Shown in pieces: positions 16,985-26,876 of a stretch of DNA of 47,044 bases. The stretch is taken from positions 1 to 47,044 of the forward strand of contig JAPSJS010000023.1 in assembly GCA_031178065.1 (NCBI GenBank), read 5' to 3'. Source of the DNA: Altererythrobacter sp. Lineage in GTDB: Bacteria > Pseudomonadota > Alphaproteobacteria > Sphingomonadales > Sphingomonadaceae. The position numbers and the translations under genes were made by a program. Within the stretch, counting starts at the first letter, position 1. Every line of letters starts with the position of its first letter. The notes below the pieces were generated by a model. It did no database searches. It saw nothing but the letters and a program-made list of their open reading frames with translations, and was not told the origin of the DNA.

Positions 16985-17467
16985 ATGAAATACCGCCAAG
17001 GCGACCCCGACAAGCTGAAGACCAAATTCTGGACGGCGCTCGCGGATTCGCCGTTCCTCTTCCTCCAGCTCGACAGCGACACCACCAGCGCGGTGCCCAT
17101 GAGCGCGCAGCTCGACAAGGACGCGAACAGCGCGATCTGGTTTTTCACCCACAAGCAGGGCAAGTTCGCCGCGCTCGGCCCGGCCACCGCGACGTTCGAG
17201 GGCAAGGGCCACGACATCTACGCGCGTTTCCACGGTACACTGACGGTTGAAACCAGCCGCGAACGCTTCGATCAGTTCTGGAGCAACTTCGCCGAAGCCT
17301 GGTTCGACGGCGGCAAGGACGATCCCGACATCCTGTTCCTGCGTATGGACCTGGGCGAGGCGGAGATCTGGAACGGCGATATGGGACTGCTCGACACCGC
17401 CAAGATGGCGCTCGGCATGGACGTCCGCGAGGATGCGAGCAAGCAGCACGCCGACACCAGGCTCTAA
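16985..17467 (+). CDS. Pyridoxamine-5'-phosphate-oxidase-like general stress protein
   Basis: A 160-residue flavin-reductase-like split-barrel protein of the general stress protein 26 type. Recognisable segments are SAVPMSAQLDKDANSAIWFF, a TATFEGKGHDIYARFHGTL strand pair and the C-terminal EAEIWNGDMGLL. Relatives bind FMN, FAD or F420-type cofactors, but the substrate is unknown. The start at 16985 is preceded by AAAGGAG (16970-16976). It is divergent from imuA with ~100 bases between, and is followed by a strong palindromic terminator shared with the amino-acid permease on the other strand. Confidence 0.85.
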   Translation: MKYRQGDPDKLKTKFWTALADSPFLFLQLDSDTTSAVPMSAQLDKDANSAIWFFTHKQGKFAALGPATATFEGKGHDIYARFHGTLTVETSRERFDQFWSNFAEAWFDGGKDDPDILFLRMDLGEAEIWNGDMGLLDTAKMALGMDVREDASKQHADTRL

Positions 17468-17489
17468 AGCCGATCCGGCGGACAAAGAA

Positions 17490-17517
17490 AAAGGGCTGCC
17501 TCGCGAGGCAGCCCTTT
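17490..17517. terminator. Bidirectional intrinsic terminator
   Basis: A perfect 28-base palindrome (AAAGGGCTGCCTCG and its complement) is centred between 17503 and 17504. It is flanked by an A-rich run before it (T-rich on the minus strand: TTTCTTTG) and CCCGTTTTCC after it. It lies between the convergent stress-protein and permease genes and can end both transcripts. Confidence 0.9.
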
Positions 17518-17539
17518 CCCGTTTTCCAGAAAGGAGAAC

Positions 17540-19120
17540 TCAGTCCGCCCGCCCATCAGGATGGATCGGGATCATCGTCTCCTCCCCGCCGATGTCGTCC
17601 ACCACTTCCACGATCCCGCGGCCCAGATGGCTGCGACTCCGGCTGTAGAGGAAGTAGACGAGCAGCCCCAGCACCGTCCACGCCGGCAGGAACAGCATGG
17701 CCGCGCTCGGCAGGTTGAGGAACAGGAACAGACACCCTGCGATCGTCAACGGCGCGATGAGCCACAGTATGGGCACCCGGAAGCCCCGCGCGCGGCCGGG
17801 ATCCCGGCGCCGGAGCACCATCACCGCCAGCGCCACCATGAAGAACGCATAGAGCGTCCCCGCATTGGAAATGTCGGCCAACTGCCCGACCGGGAAGAAC
17901 GCGGCCGCCACGGCCACGACCGCGCCGGTGATCGCGGTCACCACGTGCGGCGTGTGGAACTTCGGGTGCACGCGGCTGAGCATCTCCGGCATCAGGCCGT
18001 CGCGGCTCATGACGAAGAAGATGCGCGTCTGCCCGAAGATCAGGATGAGAATGACCGACGGCAGGGCGAGGATCGCCGCGATCCCGATCGCATTGCCGAA
18101 CCACGAGAAGCCCAGAACCTTCAGCACATGCGCGAGCGGCTCGTTCGAGCACACCAGCGCGTCGGCATATTGCGGCATCGCGCATTGCCGCGCGAGTTCG
18201 GGCGAGCCGGTTTCGAGCGGAATGCCCAGGGCGTCCATGATCGGCTGCCCGCCGATCGTGCCGATCGCACCTGCGGCGACTAGAACGTAGAACACGGTGC
18301 AGAACAGCAACGATCCGACCAGGCCGATCGGCACGTTGCGCTGCGGGTTCTTGGTTTCCTCCGCCGCGGTCGAGACCGCGTCGAAGCCGACATAGGCGAA
18401 GAACATCGTCGCCGCCGCGCCCACGGCGCCAACCCCGGTTCCGAAGCCGCCGAACACGCCGGCAGGCAGGAATGGATTGAACCTCTCGGCGTCGAACTCG
18501 ACGCTGGTCAGCGTCAGCGCGACGAAGAGGGTCAGCGCGGTCACCTTGATCGCGACCAGCAGGGCGTTGAACTTGGCGCTTTCGCTCGTGCCGACGATCA
18601 GCAGGCTGGTGACCAGCAGCGCGATGAGCAGCGCGGGCAGGTTGATCAGGCCGCCCTCGGCGCCGCCAAGAGCCAGCGGTCCGGCGCTGAGCCAGGCGGG
18701 CAATTCTACGCCCAGCCCTCCCAGGATCGTGCCGGTGAAATAACCCGACCACCCGACCGACACGGCCGAGGCGGCGATCGCGTATTCCATGATCAGCGCC
18801 CAGCCGACCGTCCAGGCGAGGAATTCGCCCATGGTCGCGTAGCTGTAGGTGTAGGCGCTGCCGGCGACCGGGATCATCGAGGCGATCTCGGCATAACACA
18901 GCGCCGCGACGATGCAGACCGCCCCGGCAATGGCGAAGGCCAGCATGAGACCCGGCCCCGCCTTCTGTGCGCCGACCGAGGTCAGTACGAAAATGCCCGT
19001 GCCGATGACACAGCCGATGCCGAACAACGTGAGCTGGAACCAGCCCAGCGTACGCTTCAGCGACTTCTTTTCCGCCGTTGCAAGAATTGCATCCAGCGGT
19101 TTGACGCGATCCAGTAACAT
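17540..19120 (-). CDS. APC-family amino-acid permease
   Basis: A 526-residue inner-membrane transporter with about 12 hydrophobic segments. The first helix carries the substrate-site motif FGIGCVIGTGIFVLTSVGA, and the FAYVGFDAVSTAAEETKNPQRNVP motif (read in parts) is typical of the cationic-amino-acid-transporter-like branch of the APC superfamily (YfnA-type). The specific substrate cannot be read from the sequence. A long loop between helices 7 and 8 holds two cysteines (RQCAMPQYADALVCSNE). It is followed by the shared terminator at 17490-17517 and separated by 93 bases from the NSS transporter gene upstream, so the two could be co-transcribed. Confidence 0.9.
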   Translation of the reverse strand: MLLDRVKPLDAILATAEKKSLKRTLGWFQLTLFGIGCVIGTGIFVLTSVGAQKAGPGLMLAFAIAGAVCIVAALCYAEIASMIPVAGSAYTYSYATMGEFLAWTVGWALIMEYAIAASAVSVGWSGYFTGTILGGLGVELPAWLSAGPLALGGAEGGLINLPALLIALLVTSLLIVGTSESAKFNALLVAIKVTALTLFVALTLTSVEFDAERFNPFLPAGVFGGFGTGVGAVGAAATMFFAYVGFDAVSTAAEETKNPQRNVPIGLVGSLLFCTVFYVLVAAGAIGTIGGQPIMDALGIPLETGSPELARQCAMPQYADALVCSNEPLAHVLKVLGFSWFGNAIGIAAILALPSVILILIFGQTRIFFVMSRDGLMPEMLSRVHPKFHTPHVVTAITGAVVAVAAAFFPVGQLADISNAGTLYAFFMVALAVMVLRRRDPGRARGFRVPILWLIAPLTIAGCLFLFLNLPSAAMLFLPAWTVLGLLVYFLYSRSRSHLGRGIVEVVDDIGGEETMIPIHPDGRAD

Positions 19121-19213
19121 CAGGGGCTCTCCGCGGCCCGAGCGAGAATCCCCCGCCCCTCCCAGCCGGCGCGCCGTTTTATGCGATCGCGTTGCGCTGA
19201 CAAGCGGGATTCA

Positions 19214-20650
19214 TCAACCTGTCAACAAACTCGGAAACAGGCCGAACAGCAGGATCAGACCCACCGCCGCCGGGCACAGCCAGGCCACGAGGAAACGCCA
19301 CAGGGCAAATGCTCCGCCCGAAAGTCCGCTCTGGGCTTCCACCAGGCGTCGATCGGCCCTCCAGCCGACGAAGATCGCCAGCAAGAGCCCCGCAAGCGGA
19401 AGCATGATCTTGCCGGTGAATCCGTCGAGCGTATCGAGGATGTCGGTCTCGGCGAAGATGCTCCAGAAACCGAGCGGCCGGACATCCGCCCACACGTTAT
19501 AGCCCAGCGCACAGGCAATACCGATCAGGAACGATATGAAGCCGAGCAGCAATGCGGCCATCGGCCGGCGCAGCCCGAAGCGGTCCATTGCCCAGGCGGT
19601 CGGCCCTTCGAGCAGCGAGATGGAACTCGTCAGCGCGGCAAAGAAGATCAGCACGAAGAACAGCAAGCCGATCAGCGATCCCCCCGGCATCGTCTGGAAG
19701 GCAACGGGCAGCGACTGGAAGATCAGCGCCGGACCGGCGGACGGATCGAGCCCTACCGCGAAAACGATGGGGAAGATCATCAGCCCGGCGACCAGAGCCA
19801 CTGCCGTATCCGTGAGACTGATGGTCGCCGCCGTGGGGCCGAGATTGACGTCCTTCCCGACGTAGGCGCCATAGGTGATCAGTCCGCCGGCGCCGAGACT
19901 GAGGGAGAAGAATGCCTGGCCGAGCGCCTCGTTCATCACCGGCGTCGTCAGCTTGGAAAAATCGGGGGTAAACAGGAAACTCAGCGCGCGGCCGAAGTCG
20001 CCCGTGAATGCTCCGTAAATCGTGATGCAGATCAGAAGGACGAAGAACGTGGGCATCAGCCAGAGCGCCGCCTTCTCGATCCCGTCGTGCACACCGTTGG
20101 CGACGATCCCGATCGTCACCGCCATGAACACCGCGTGCACCAGGATCAGCCGGCCGGGGCTCGCGAAGAGATCCGCCATCATTCCGCTCACCGCGTCCTG
20201 GCCCATATCGGGAAAGGCGCCGCGCAGGGGCTCCCCTGCAAACGCATTGGAGAGGAAATCACCGCCCGAAAGCCAGACGTAGTAGATCACCCAGCCCGCA
20301 ACGACCGAATAGAAGGAGAGGATAAGGAAGCCGGCAAGGATCTCGATCCCACCGAAAACCCGCCATCGGCGGGATACGCCCGATTGTTCGGCCACGCGCG
20401 AGACCGACTGCACCGCATCCGACTTGCCCGCCCGCCCGACGACGAATTCGGACAGCATCAGCGGCATTCCGATCAAGAGCACGCAGCCGAGGTAGAACAG
20501 CACGAAAGCCCCGCCGCCGTTCTCGCCGGCAAGGGTCGGAAAGCGCCAGATGTTGCCGAGCCCCACCGCTGCGCCCACCGCCGCAAGAATGAAGGCCGTG
20601 CGCGAGGACCAGTTTTGCGTTCCCGCTTGCGCGCTTGGCGTTGCGACCAT
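19214..20650 (-). CDS. Sodium-dependent transporter of the NSS (SNF) family
   Basis: A 478-residue transporter. The N-terminal signature AAVGAAVGLGNIWRFPTLAGENGG (read in parts) forms the sodium and substrate site of helix 1, and about 12 helices follow, including LGAGGLITYGAYVGKD and the unwound helix-6/8 regions. It probably takes up an amino acid with Na+, of unknown specificity. I chose the ATG at 20650 because GGGAAAGGGAA lies just upstream on the coding strand; the frame stays open to 20716 without a better start. It is divergent from panB with 103 bases between. Confidence 0.92.
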   Translation of the reverse strand: MVATPSAQAGTQNWSSRTAFILAAVGAAVGLGNIWRFPTLAGENGGGAFVLFYLGCVLLIGMPLMLSEFVVGRAGKSDAVQSVSRVAEQSGVSRRWRVFGGIEILAGFLILSFYSVVAGWVIYYVWLSGGDFLSNAFAGEPLRGAFPDMGQDAVSGMMADLFASPGRLILVHAVFMAVTIGIVANGVHDGIEKAALWLMPTFFVLLICITIYGAFTGDFGRALSFLFTPDFSKLTTPVMNEALGQAFFSLSLGAGGLITYGAYVGKDVNLGPTAATISLTDTAVALVAGLMIFPIVFAVGLDPSAGPALIFQSLPVAFQTMPGGSLIGLLFFVLIFFAALTSSISLLEGPTAWAMDRFGLRRPMAALLLGFISFLIGIACALGYNVWADVRPLGFWSIFAETDILDTLDGFTGKIMLPLAGLLLAIFVGWRADRRLVEAQSGLSGGAFALWRFLVAWLCPAAVGLILLFGLFPSLLTG

Positions 20651-20753
20651 CGATTGTTCCCTTTCCCGTTCCTTACAGGCCCCTGTTGCAAGTTTCGCGC
20701 GCAAGGCCAAGGGCACGGTTGGCGGTTCCCCACCGGCGAGCTAGAAGACCGGC

Positions 20754-21623
20754 ATGTCCACGACCTTCCAGCTCGATACCGCGACCAGCCGCGCTACCCC
20801 CACTCCGCAGCCGATGCGCCGCCTCACGGTGCCCAAGATCCGGCAGCGCAAGAAGGACGGCGTTACCGAAGAACCGCTGGTCATGCTGACGGCCTACACC
20901 GCGCGTCAGGCCCAGTTGCTCGACGCGCACTGCGATCTGCTGCTGGTCGGCGATTCGCTCGGCCAGGTGATCTACGGCCTCCCCTCCACCGTTCCCGTCA
21001 CGCTCGACATGATGGCCAACCATGCGGCCGCCGTGGTGCGCGGCAGCTATCATTCGGTGGTAATCGTCGACATGCCCTTCGGCAGTTACGAAGCCTCGCC
21101 GCAGCAGGCGTTCGAAAGCGCCGCGCGCCTGCTCAAGGAAAGCGGAGCGGCCGGGGTGAAGCTCGAAGGCGGTGCGGCCATGGCCGAAACGGTCGCATTC
21201 CTCAGCCAGCGCGGCATTCCGGTGATGGGACACATCGGATTGACTCCGCAGGCGGTCAACGTGCTCGGCGGCTACGGCGCGCGCGGGCGCAGCGACGCCG
21301 AGGCGGCCAAGATCGTCGGGGACGCCAAGGCGCTCGACGAGGCCGGCGCCTTCGCCGTCGTCGTAGAGGGCGTGGTCGAGCCCATCGCGATCGAGGTGAC
21401 CGAGAGTATCTCCTGCCCGACGATCGGGATCGGCGCTTCGGCCCGGTGCGACGGGCAAGTGCTGGTGGCCGAGGACATGCTCGGCATGTTCGAGCGGGTT
21501 CCGCGCTTCGTGAAGCGCTACGAGGAAATCGCCGAAGTCATCGCGAAGGCGGCGGAGACTTACGCCGCCGAAGTGCGCAGCCGCGCCTTTCCGGGCGAGG
21601 AGCAGACCTACCAGCCGAAATAG
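20754..21623 (+). CDS. panB: 3-methyl-2-oxobutanoate hydroxymethyltransferase
   Basis: A 289-residue TIM-barrel enzyme of pantothenate (coenzyme A) synthesis that transfers a hydroxymethyl group from methylene-tetrahydrofolate to ketoisovalerate. Seen: the metal-site [12 protein letters not shown] with the Asp after [24 protein letters not shown] with the ligand Glu, [12 protein letters not shown] and the substrate-site [10 protein letters not shown]. The length is slightly above the ~265 of E. coli PanB because of an N-terminal tail. It stands alone here; panC is not adjacent. Confidence 0.96.
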   Translation: MSTTFQLDTATSRATPTPQPMRRLTVPKIRQRKKDGVTEEPLVMLTAYTARQAQLLDAHCDLLLVGDSLGQVIYGLPSTVPVTLDMMANHAAAVVRGSYHSVVIVDMPFGSYEASPQQAFESAARLLKESGAAGVKLEGGAAMAETVAFLSQRGIPVMGHIGLTPQAVNVLGGYGARGRSDAEAAKIVGDAKALDEAGAFAVVVEGVVEPIAIEVTESISCPTIGIGASARCDGQVLVAEDMLGMFERVPRFVKRYEEIAEVIAKAAETYAAEVRSRAFPGEEQTYQPK

Positions 21624-21719
21624 GCCGGCAAACGGCGGCGCGGGGAACTTGCGATTCTGCCGCGGATTTTCTAGCGCGCGCTCGCTCCACGAGCGCAGAT
21701 ATTTCGACGGGACCCCCGC

Positions 21720-22793
21720 ATGGCCACGCTGCTTCGCTTCTATAAGTTCTCCTTTATTTTCACGCTGATCTGCCTTGCCCTCGGGGCGTGGTATGGCTGG
21801 TCGAGCTCGGGGGGCAACCTGGGCGCGACCGCATCGCTGCTGTGGATCATCGTCGTTCTCTCGGTGCTGGAGGTTTCACTCAGCTTCGACAATGCGGTGG
21901 TCAACGCATCGGTGCTCAAGGAAATGGACGAGGTCTGGCAGCGCCGCTTCCTGACCTGGGGCATCGCCTTCGCGGTCTTCGGCATGCGCGTCGTCTTCCC
22001 GCTGGCGATCGTCGCCATCGCCGCAGGCCTCGGACCGGTCGAGACGCTCAATCTCTCGCTCAACGATCCGCTGCGGTACGAGGAGATCGTCAGCTCTGCC
22101 CACGTCGGCATCGCCGGCTTCGGTGGCGCGTTCCTTGCCATGGTCGGCCTCAAGTTCTTTTTCGATCTCGACAAGGACGTGCACTGGGTCCGCATCGTCG
22201 AGGTTCAGCTCGCCCGCTTCGCTGCGCTCCCCGCGGCGGAAATCGCGCTGCTCCTGCTGGTCCTGTGGGGCATTTCGACGATGCTCGATCCGGCCGATGC
22301 CCTCACGTTCCTCATCGCGGGCATTCTCGGCCTCGTCACCTTCATCGCGGTCGAGGGGGTCAATACCATTCTCGAAATGCGTGCGGAGGCCGCGCGGCTG
22401 CAGGGTGCGGTGGTGCGCAGCGGCCTGGGCGGGTTCCTCTACCTCAACGTGCTCGACGCCTCGTTCAGCTTCGACGGCGTGATCGGCGCCTTCGCGCTCT
22501 CGAACAACATGATCGTGATCGCGCTCGGCCTCTCGATCGGCGCGATGTTCGTGCGTTCGATGACCATTCACCTCGTAAAGCAGGGCACGCTCGCGCAGTA
22601 CCGCTTCCTTGAGAACGGCGCCTTCTGGGCGATCATCGTGCTCGGGATGATCATGCTGTTCTCCGCGGTGGTCCACATTCCGGAAACGATCACCGGCTTG
22701 ATCGGCGCGATCCTGATCGGCCTGTCGCTGTGGTGGTCGGTCCGCCACAACCGGCTGGAGGGCGTCAAGGGCGAGAGCGGGACAGCCGACTAG
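21720..22793 (+). CDS. DUF475 / TerC-superfamily integral membrane protein
   Basis: A 357-residue protein with about nine hydrophobic segments. It shows the two TerC-like signatures EVSLSFDNAVVNASVLKEM (helix 2) and LDASFSFDGVIGAFALSNN (helix 6), each with an Asp in a membrane helix next to Asn or Ser. This fits the DUF475 branch of the TerC superfamily, whose members are linked to metal-ion (manganese, tellurite) handling; the substrate here is unknown. The start ATG at 21720 follows a GAC-GGGAC stretch rather than a strong ribosome site. Its 3' end overlaps the convergent BASS transporter gene by 29 bases. Confidence 0.87.
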   Translation: MATLLRFYKFSFIFTLICLALGAWYGWSSSGGNLGATASLLWIIVVLSVLEVSLSFDNAVVNASVLKEMDEVWQRRFLTWGIAFAVFGMRVVFPLAIVAIAAGLGPVETLNLSLNDPLRYEEIVSSAHVGIAGFGGAFLAMVGLKFFFDLDKDVHWVRIVEVQLARFAALPAAEIALLLLVLWGISTMLDPADALTFLIAGILGLVTFIAVEGVNTILEMRAEAARLQGAVVRSGLGGFLYLNVLDASFSFDGVIGAFALSNNMIVIALGLSIGAMFVRSMTIHLVKQGTLAQYRFLENGAFWAIIVLGMIMLFSAVVHIPETITGLIGAILIGLSLWWSVRHNRLEGVKGESGTAD

Positions 22794-23730
22794 CCAGCGG
22801 GGCCGACGCCACCAATTGCAGCAGGTGGTAGGCGAGCAGCGGGGCCATCACGAGGCCCGCGCTCGCCGGAGGGAACAGGATCAGCGCGATCGGCGCGCCG
22901 CTCACCACGCTTTTGTGCGCGCCTGCGAACATGAACGAGATGCGCGTCGGCCAGTCGAGTCGGAACAGGCCCGAGAAGAGCCAGCTTCCGCCGAAGCCGA
23001 CCGCCAGGAACGCGAGCAGCAGGCCGAGCAGGATCGCCCATTGTCCCGCTTCCAGCGTGGTCCAGATCCCTCGCTCGACCGCGCCCGAGAAGGCGACGTA
23101 GACCGCGATCGCGATCGCCAGCCGGTCCATTGTCGACACCAGCGCCGGGTGTGCCCGAACCCATGACCGTCCGACGCCCTGCAGCGCCTGCCCCAGCACG
23201 AACGGCACGACCAGCAGCGCGAGGATCTTGCCCAGGCCGCCCATGCCGATCTCGGCCGCTGCGAAGCCGCCCATCACCGCAAACAGCGGCGCCGTAACGA
23301 ACACACCCGCGATATTGAGCAGTGCCGCCGCCACGACCGACCGCGCGACGTCGCCGCCGGCGAGCGAGCTGTAGGCGGTCGCCGACTGGACGGTCGAGGC
23401 AAGCGTCCCCAGGAACAGCAAGCCGATCGCGAGCTCCTGCGGCAGATGGCCCGCGCCGATGCGCGACAACCCGAGCCCCGTCAGCGCCATCGCCCCGAAG
23501 CACCAGACGAGCAGCGGCACGAGGAACCGCGCATGCCGCAGCCCATGCAGCACCTCGCCGCGCGGCAATCTTAGTCCATTAAGCGCGAACAGCGCAAAGA
23601 TAGCAAAGTTAGACACAACCTGCGCCACCTCCCGCCCTTCCCCCACGGCAGGAAAAATCGTCGCCAGTGCGATGGCCACAACAAGCAGGCGCACCATCGG
23701 GTCGATGCGAGAGAGGATCGGAATGGCCAC
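22765..23730 (-). CDS. Bile acid:sodium symporter (BASS) family transporter
   Basis: The predicted protein has 321 residues with nine or ten hydrophobic segments. Family-like features are the FALNGLRLPRGEVLHGLRH cytoplasmic loop, LGTLASTVQSATAYSSLAGG (crossed-helix region with polar residues) and FAGAHKSVVSGAPIALILF near the end, as in the YocS/SLC10A7 group. It imports an organic anion; which one is unknown. The GTG at 23730 gives a short N-terminal tail before the first helix; an ATG at 23697 is the alternative. Upstream open frame to 23898 runs through the TPR gene and is not used. It is 41 bases downstream of prsT on the same strand. Confidence 0.87.
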   Translation of the reverse strand: MAIPILSRIDPMVRLLVVAIALATIFPAVGEGREVAQVVSNFAIFALFALNGLRLPRGEVLHGLRHARFLVPLLVWCFGAMALTGLGLSRIGAGHLPQELAIGLLFLGTLASTVQSATAYSSLAGGDVARSVVAAALLNIAGVFVTAPLFAVMGGFAAAEIGMGGLGKILALLVVPFVLGQALQGVGRSWVRAHPALVSTMDRLAIAIAVYVAFSGAVERGIWTTLEAGQWAILLGLLLAFLAVGFGGSWLFSGLFRLDWPTRISFMFAGAHKSVVSGAPIALILFPPASAGLVMAPLLAYHLLQLVASAPLASRLSRSRP

Positions 23731-23770
23731 GCCGCGGCCATGCCTAACGGCCGTTCGCCTGTCGAGTGGG

Positions 23771-25528
23771 CTAGCGCCCCGCGAGCGCTTGCGCCGCTGC
23801 GACGTTGCCGGAGGCGGCAAAAGCGCGGGCGAGAACGCGCCTCGCCAGCGGATCGCTGCGCTGGAGGCGATAGGCGTGTTCGGCAGCTTCGCGCGCACCG
23901 TTGACGTCGCCCTGCAACAAGCCGGCTTCGGCTTTCAGCGCCCACAGCCGCGGATCGCGCCTGCCGCCCGAAGCTAGGGCGTGATCGAGCAGCGCTGCGC
24001 CCTGTTCCCGCCGGCCGGCATCGAAGGCGAGCAGTGCAAGCATGGCCGCAGCCTCCCGATTGCGCGGCTCGGCGCGCAAATGTTCGTTGAGCAGCGCGTA
24101 GGCGGCGGAGCGGTCGTTCTGCACGGCGTAGGCCGCAAGCATGCGGCGCGTCAGCGGCCACGACCTCCGGATGCCGGCGGCCGCGCGGTACCGCTCGAGC
24201 GCCTCAGCCGGCTGCCCGGCTGCCAGCAAGGCATCCCCGGCAAGCCCGAGCGCGTCGGAGGAACCGGGAAACCGCTCACGAAAGGCCTCGGCCGCCGCCG
24301 TCGCCTCCGGCAGCCGGTCCGCGGCGAGCAGACCGCGCACGAGCGCGACGGCATCGGCGCCGGTCGCCCCGCCGCGCGTCTGCGCGATCTCCACCGGAAC
24401 GGACGTGGCGAGAGGCGCCAGGCGAGGTCCATCCACCCGGCTTGCCTTTTCCAGCAGCGGTGCGGCCCTGTCCCGCTGCCCCAGCGCCTCGTACGCGCGC
24501 CCGACGGTCGCAGCGAGATAGGGATCGGCATCGGAGCGCATCGCTGCATCGCCGAAGCGATAGACCAGTTCGCGGTCGTTGCCCGAAAGATGCAGCGCAT
24601 GAGCGAGCAACCGGCGCACCCGGCGGTTGTCGGGTTGGCTTAGGAGCAGGCGATCGAAAGTTTGCGCGGCGCTCGCAGGGTTGCCGCTCCGAAGATCGAT
24701 CACTCCCGAAAGCAGCGCCATGGCAGGGCTCAACCGGTCCAGGTCGCCGCGCCGCGAGAGCAACCCCCGCGCGAGATCGAAGTCGCCCGCGCGCGCTGCC
24801 AGAGTGGCCTGCAGGAAATAGAGGCGCGGATCACGGGGAGCGACTTCTGCCATCCGGCGCACGGCAGCCAGCATCTCGCTCGTCCGCCCGCTCTCCCCAA
24901 GCGTGGCGGCGTAGTCCGTCAGGATGTCAGCGTCGTCCGGCGCTGCTTCCAGCGCCCCCTCGAACCACGGCAATGCCGCCGCCGGGCCGCGGGTATCGCG
25001 GGTCAGCTGCCCCCTGAACCGCAACGCCTCCGGATTGCGCGGGCCGAGAGCGACCGCGCGCTCCGCCGCTTCGAGAGCGAGCGTATGCTCGCCGCCGAGA
25101 TAACGCAGCCGGCCGATATCGACCCACAACTCGGGACTGTCGGGATCGCTTCGCAGCGCGCGGTCGAATGCAGCACCGGCGGCGGGAAGATTGCCGCCAC
25201 GCATTTCGAGCACGCCGAGCATATGGAAACCGTGCGCCCTGGTGGCAGGTGAGAAGTCGCCCGAAGCGAGCCAATCGCGCGCCTCGATCACCTTGCCCTG
25301 CGCAAGCTCCGCCTGTCCGAGATAGGCCGCGACGTCCGCCCGCGGAGTACCTTGCTCCAGCATCCGCCGCAGCACGATCTCCGCGCTCAGTCCGTCGCCA
25401 CGTGCCAGCGCGGCGCGCGCGGCATCGAGCGGGGCGAGCTGGGGCTCTCCCTGACCGCACGCAACCAACGCCAGCAGAGCGAAGCCTGCCAGCGCCCGAC
25501 GCAAGACCGGTTTACGCCTGCAAGTCAT
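23771..25528 (-). CDS. PrsT-like TPR lipoprotein of the XrtA/PEP-CTERM regulatory set
   Basis: A 585-residue protein. A lipoprotein signal peptide ends at Cys24 (LALVACGQ). After it come many tetratricopeptide repeats, for example AAFDRALRSDPDSPELWVDIG, ALEAAERAVALGPRNPEALRFRG (each read in parts) and TFDRLLLSQPDNRRVRRLLA. It likely sits on the periplasmic face of a membrane and scaffolds exopolysaccharide or exosortase-linked export. The assignment as PrsT rests on its position directly after the PrsR-like gene, overlapping its end by 17 bases, and on TPR content. PrsT proteins I recall are usually longer (~900 residues), so this is a short version. Confidence 0.75.
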   Translation of the reverse strand: MTCRRKPVLRRALAGFALLALVACGQGEPQLAPLDAARAALARGDGLSAEIVLRRMLEQGTPRADVAAYLGQAELAQGKVIEARDWLASGDFSPATRAHGFHMLGVLEMRGGNLPAAGAAFDRALRSDPDSPELWVDIGRLRYLGGEHTLALEAAERAVALGPRNPEALRFRGQLTRDTRGPAAALPWFEGALEAAPDDADILTDYAATLGESGRTSEMLAAVRRMAEVAPRDPRLYFLQATLAARAGDFDLARGLLSRRGDLDRLSPAMALLSGVIDLRSGNPASAAQTFDRLLLSQPDNRRVRRLLAHALHLSGNDRELVYRFGDAAMRSDADPYLAATVGRAYEALGQRDRAAPLLEKASRVDGPRLAPLATSVPVEIAQTRGGATGADAVALVRGLLAADRLPEATAAAEAFRERFPGSSDALGLAGDALLAAGQPAEALERYRAAAGIRRSWPLTRRMLAAYAVQNDRSAAYALLNEHLRAEPRNREAAAMLALLAFDAGRREQGAALLDHALASGGRRDPRLWALKAEAGLLQGDVNGAREAAEHAYRLQRSDPLARRVLARAFAASGNVAAAQALAGR

Positions 25529-26876
25529 ACTGCTTGAGCAGGTCGTAGAGCGTCGGCCGGCTGATCCCGAGCAACTTGGCCGTATGCGAGATATTACCGT
25601 CGCTGCGTGCCAGCGCGTGGCGGATCATCTTGCGATCCGACCGCTCCCGCGCGCCTTTCAGGTTGAGAGGGAAATCGTCCTTCGCCGCCGCGTCCAGATC
25701 GAGATCAGCCGCGGTGATCAGCTTCCCGTCGGCCATGATCACCGCGCGCTTCACGCGGTTCTCCAGCTCGCGCACGTTGCCGGGCCAGCTCCAGCCGTCG
25801 ATCGCCGCGAGTGCATCGGGTGCGAAGCCGCCGACGCCAGGGTTCATCTCGGCCGCGAAGCGCTTGAGAAACACCCGCGCGAGCAAGGCCGCGTCGCCCG
25901 CCCGCTCCGACAGCGGCGGAATCTTCACCACGATCTCGGCCAGTCGGTAGAACAGGTCTTCGCGAAAGCGGCCCTCGGCGATCATCGCCTCGAGATCCTG
26001 ATGCGTCGCGCACACGATCCGCGTGTCAACATCGATCGCCTTGCGGCCGCCGATCCGCTCGATCTGCCGCTCCTGCAGGAAGCGCAGCAGCTTGACCTGG
26101 AGGGGCAGCGGGATGTCGCCCACCTCGTCGAGAAACAGCGTCCCGCCGTGCGCCTGCTCGATCTTGCCCTCGGTCGTCTTCACCGCTCCGGTGAAGGCGC
26201 CTTTCTCGTGCCCGAACAGTTCGGCCTCAAGCAGCGTTTCCGGGATCGCGGCGCAATTGATCGCGACGAACCGCCCGCCGGCCCGGTCGCTCGCCTCGTG
26301 CAAGCCTCGCGCAAGCAACTCCTTGCCCGTCCCGCTCGCGCCGAGCAGCATGACCGAGACGCCGGTGTTCGCCACCCTCTCCATCGTGCGCGCGACTTTC
26401 ATCATCTCGGGCGCCGCGGTGATGAGCCCCCCGAGCACGGTCCGGTCCTCCGCGGCCCTCAGGGCCAGACGGCGATTCTCCTGCTCGATCTGCCTGAGGT
26501 TGCAGGCACGCCGGACGATCAGCCCGAGCGCCTCGATATCGACGGGCTTCTGGTAGAAGTCGTAGGCGCCGCGTGCGATCGCGGCGAGCGCGCTCTCCCG
26601 GGCGCCGTGGCCAGAGGCGACGATGACCTTGGTGTCTGGCTTCAGCGCCATGATCGCGTCGAGCACGGCGAAGCCTTCGCTCACCCCGTCGGGATCGGGC
26701 GGCAGGCCGAGATCCAGCGTTACCACCGCCGGCTCTTCGGCCCGCAGCGCGGCGAGCGCCGTCTCGCGGTCGGTGGCGCAGACGACCTCGAAATCTTCGT
26801 AGGCCCACCTGAGCTGCGCCTGGAGGCCAAGATCGTCCTCGACGATCAGCAGCCGGGGCTTGTCCTGCGCCATCAC
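25512..26876 (-). CDS. PrsR-like sigma-54-dependent response regulator
   Basis: A 454-residue NtrC-class activator. The receiver has EDD (13-15) and phospho-acceptor Asp55 (VVTLDLGLPP). The AAA+ domain has Walker A GASGTGKE (179-186), the sigma-54 contact loop GAFTGA (226-231) and GGTLFLDEVGDIPL (Walker B). The C-terminal Fis-type helix-turn-helix reads GNISHTAKLLGISRPTLYDLL. In the XrtA/PEP-CTERM systems the PrsR protein drives sigma-54 promoters of exopolysaccharide and PEP-CTERM genes. The start overlaps the prsK-like stop (ATGA), and the 3' end overlaps the TPR gene. Family and partner assignment are strong because the gene order matches the known set. Confidence 0.9.
   Translation of the reverse strand: MMAQDKPRLLIVEDDLGLQAQLRWAYEDFEVVCATDRETALAALRAEEPAVVTLDLGLPPDPDGVSEGFAVLDAIMALKPDTKVIVASGHGARESALAAIARGAYDFYQKPVDIEALGLIVRRACNLRQIEQENRRLALRAAEDRTVLGGLITAAPEMMKVARTMERVANTGVSVMLLGASGTGKELLARGLHEASDRAGGRFVAINCAAIPETLLEAELFGHEKGAFTGAVKTTEGKIEQAHGGTLFLDEVGDIPLPLQVKLLRFLQERQIERIGGRKAIDVDTRIVCATHQDLEAMIAEGRFREDLFYRLAEIVVKIPPLSERAGDAALLARVFLKRFAAEMNPGVGGFAPDALAAIDGWSWPGNVRELENRVKRAVIMADGKLITAADLDLDAAAKDDFPLNLKGARERSDRKMIRHALARSDGNISHTAKLLGISRPTLYDLLKQYDLQA

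Noticed and set aside
19181-21745. 854-codon open frame on the plus strand
   Set aside because: It is antisense to the NSS gene and out of frame with panB, with an Arg-rich composition; it is a shadow.
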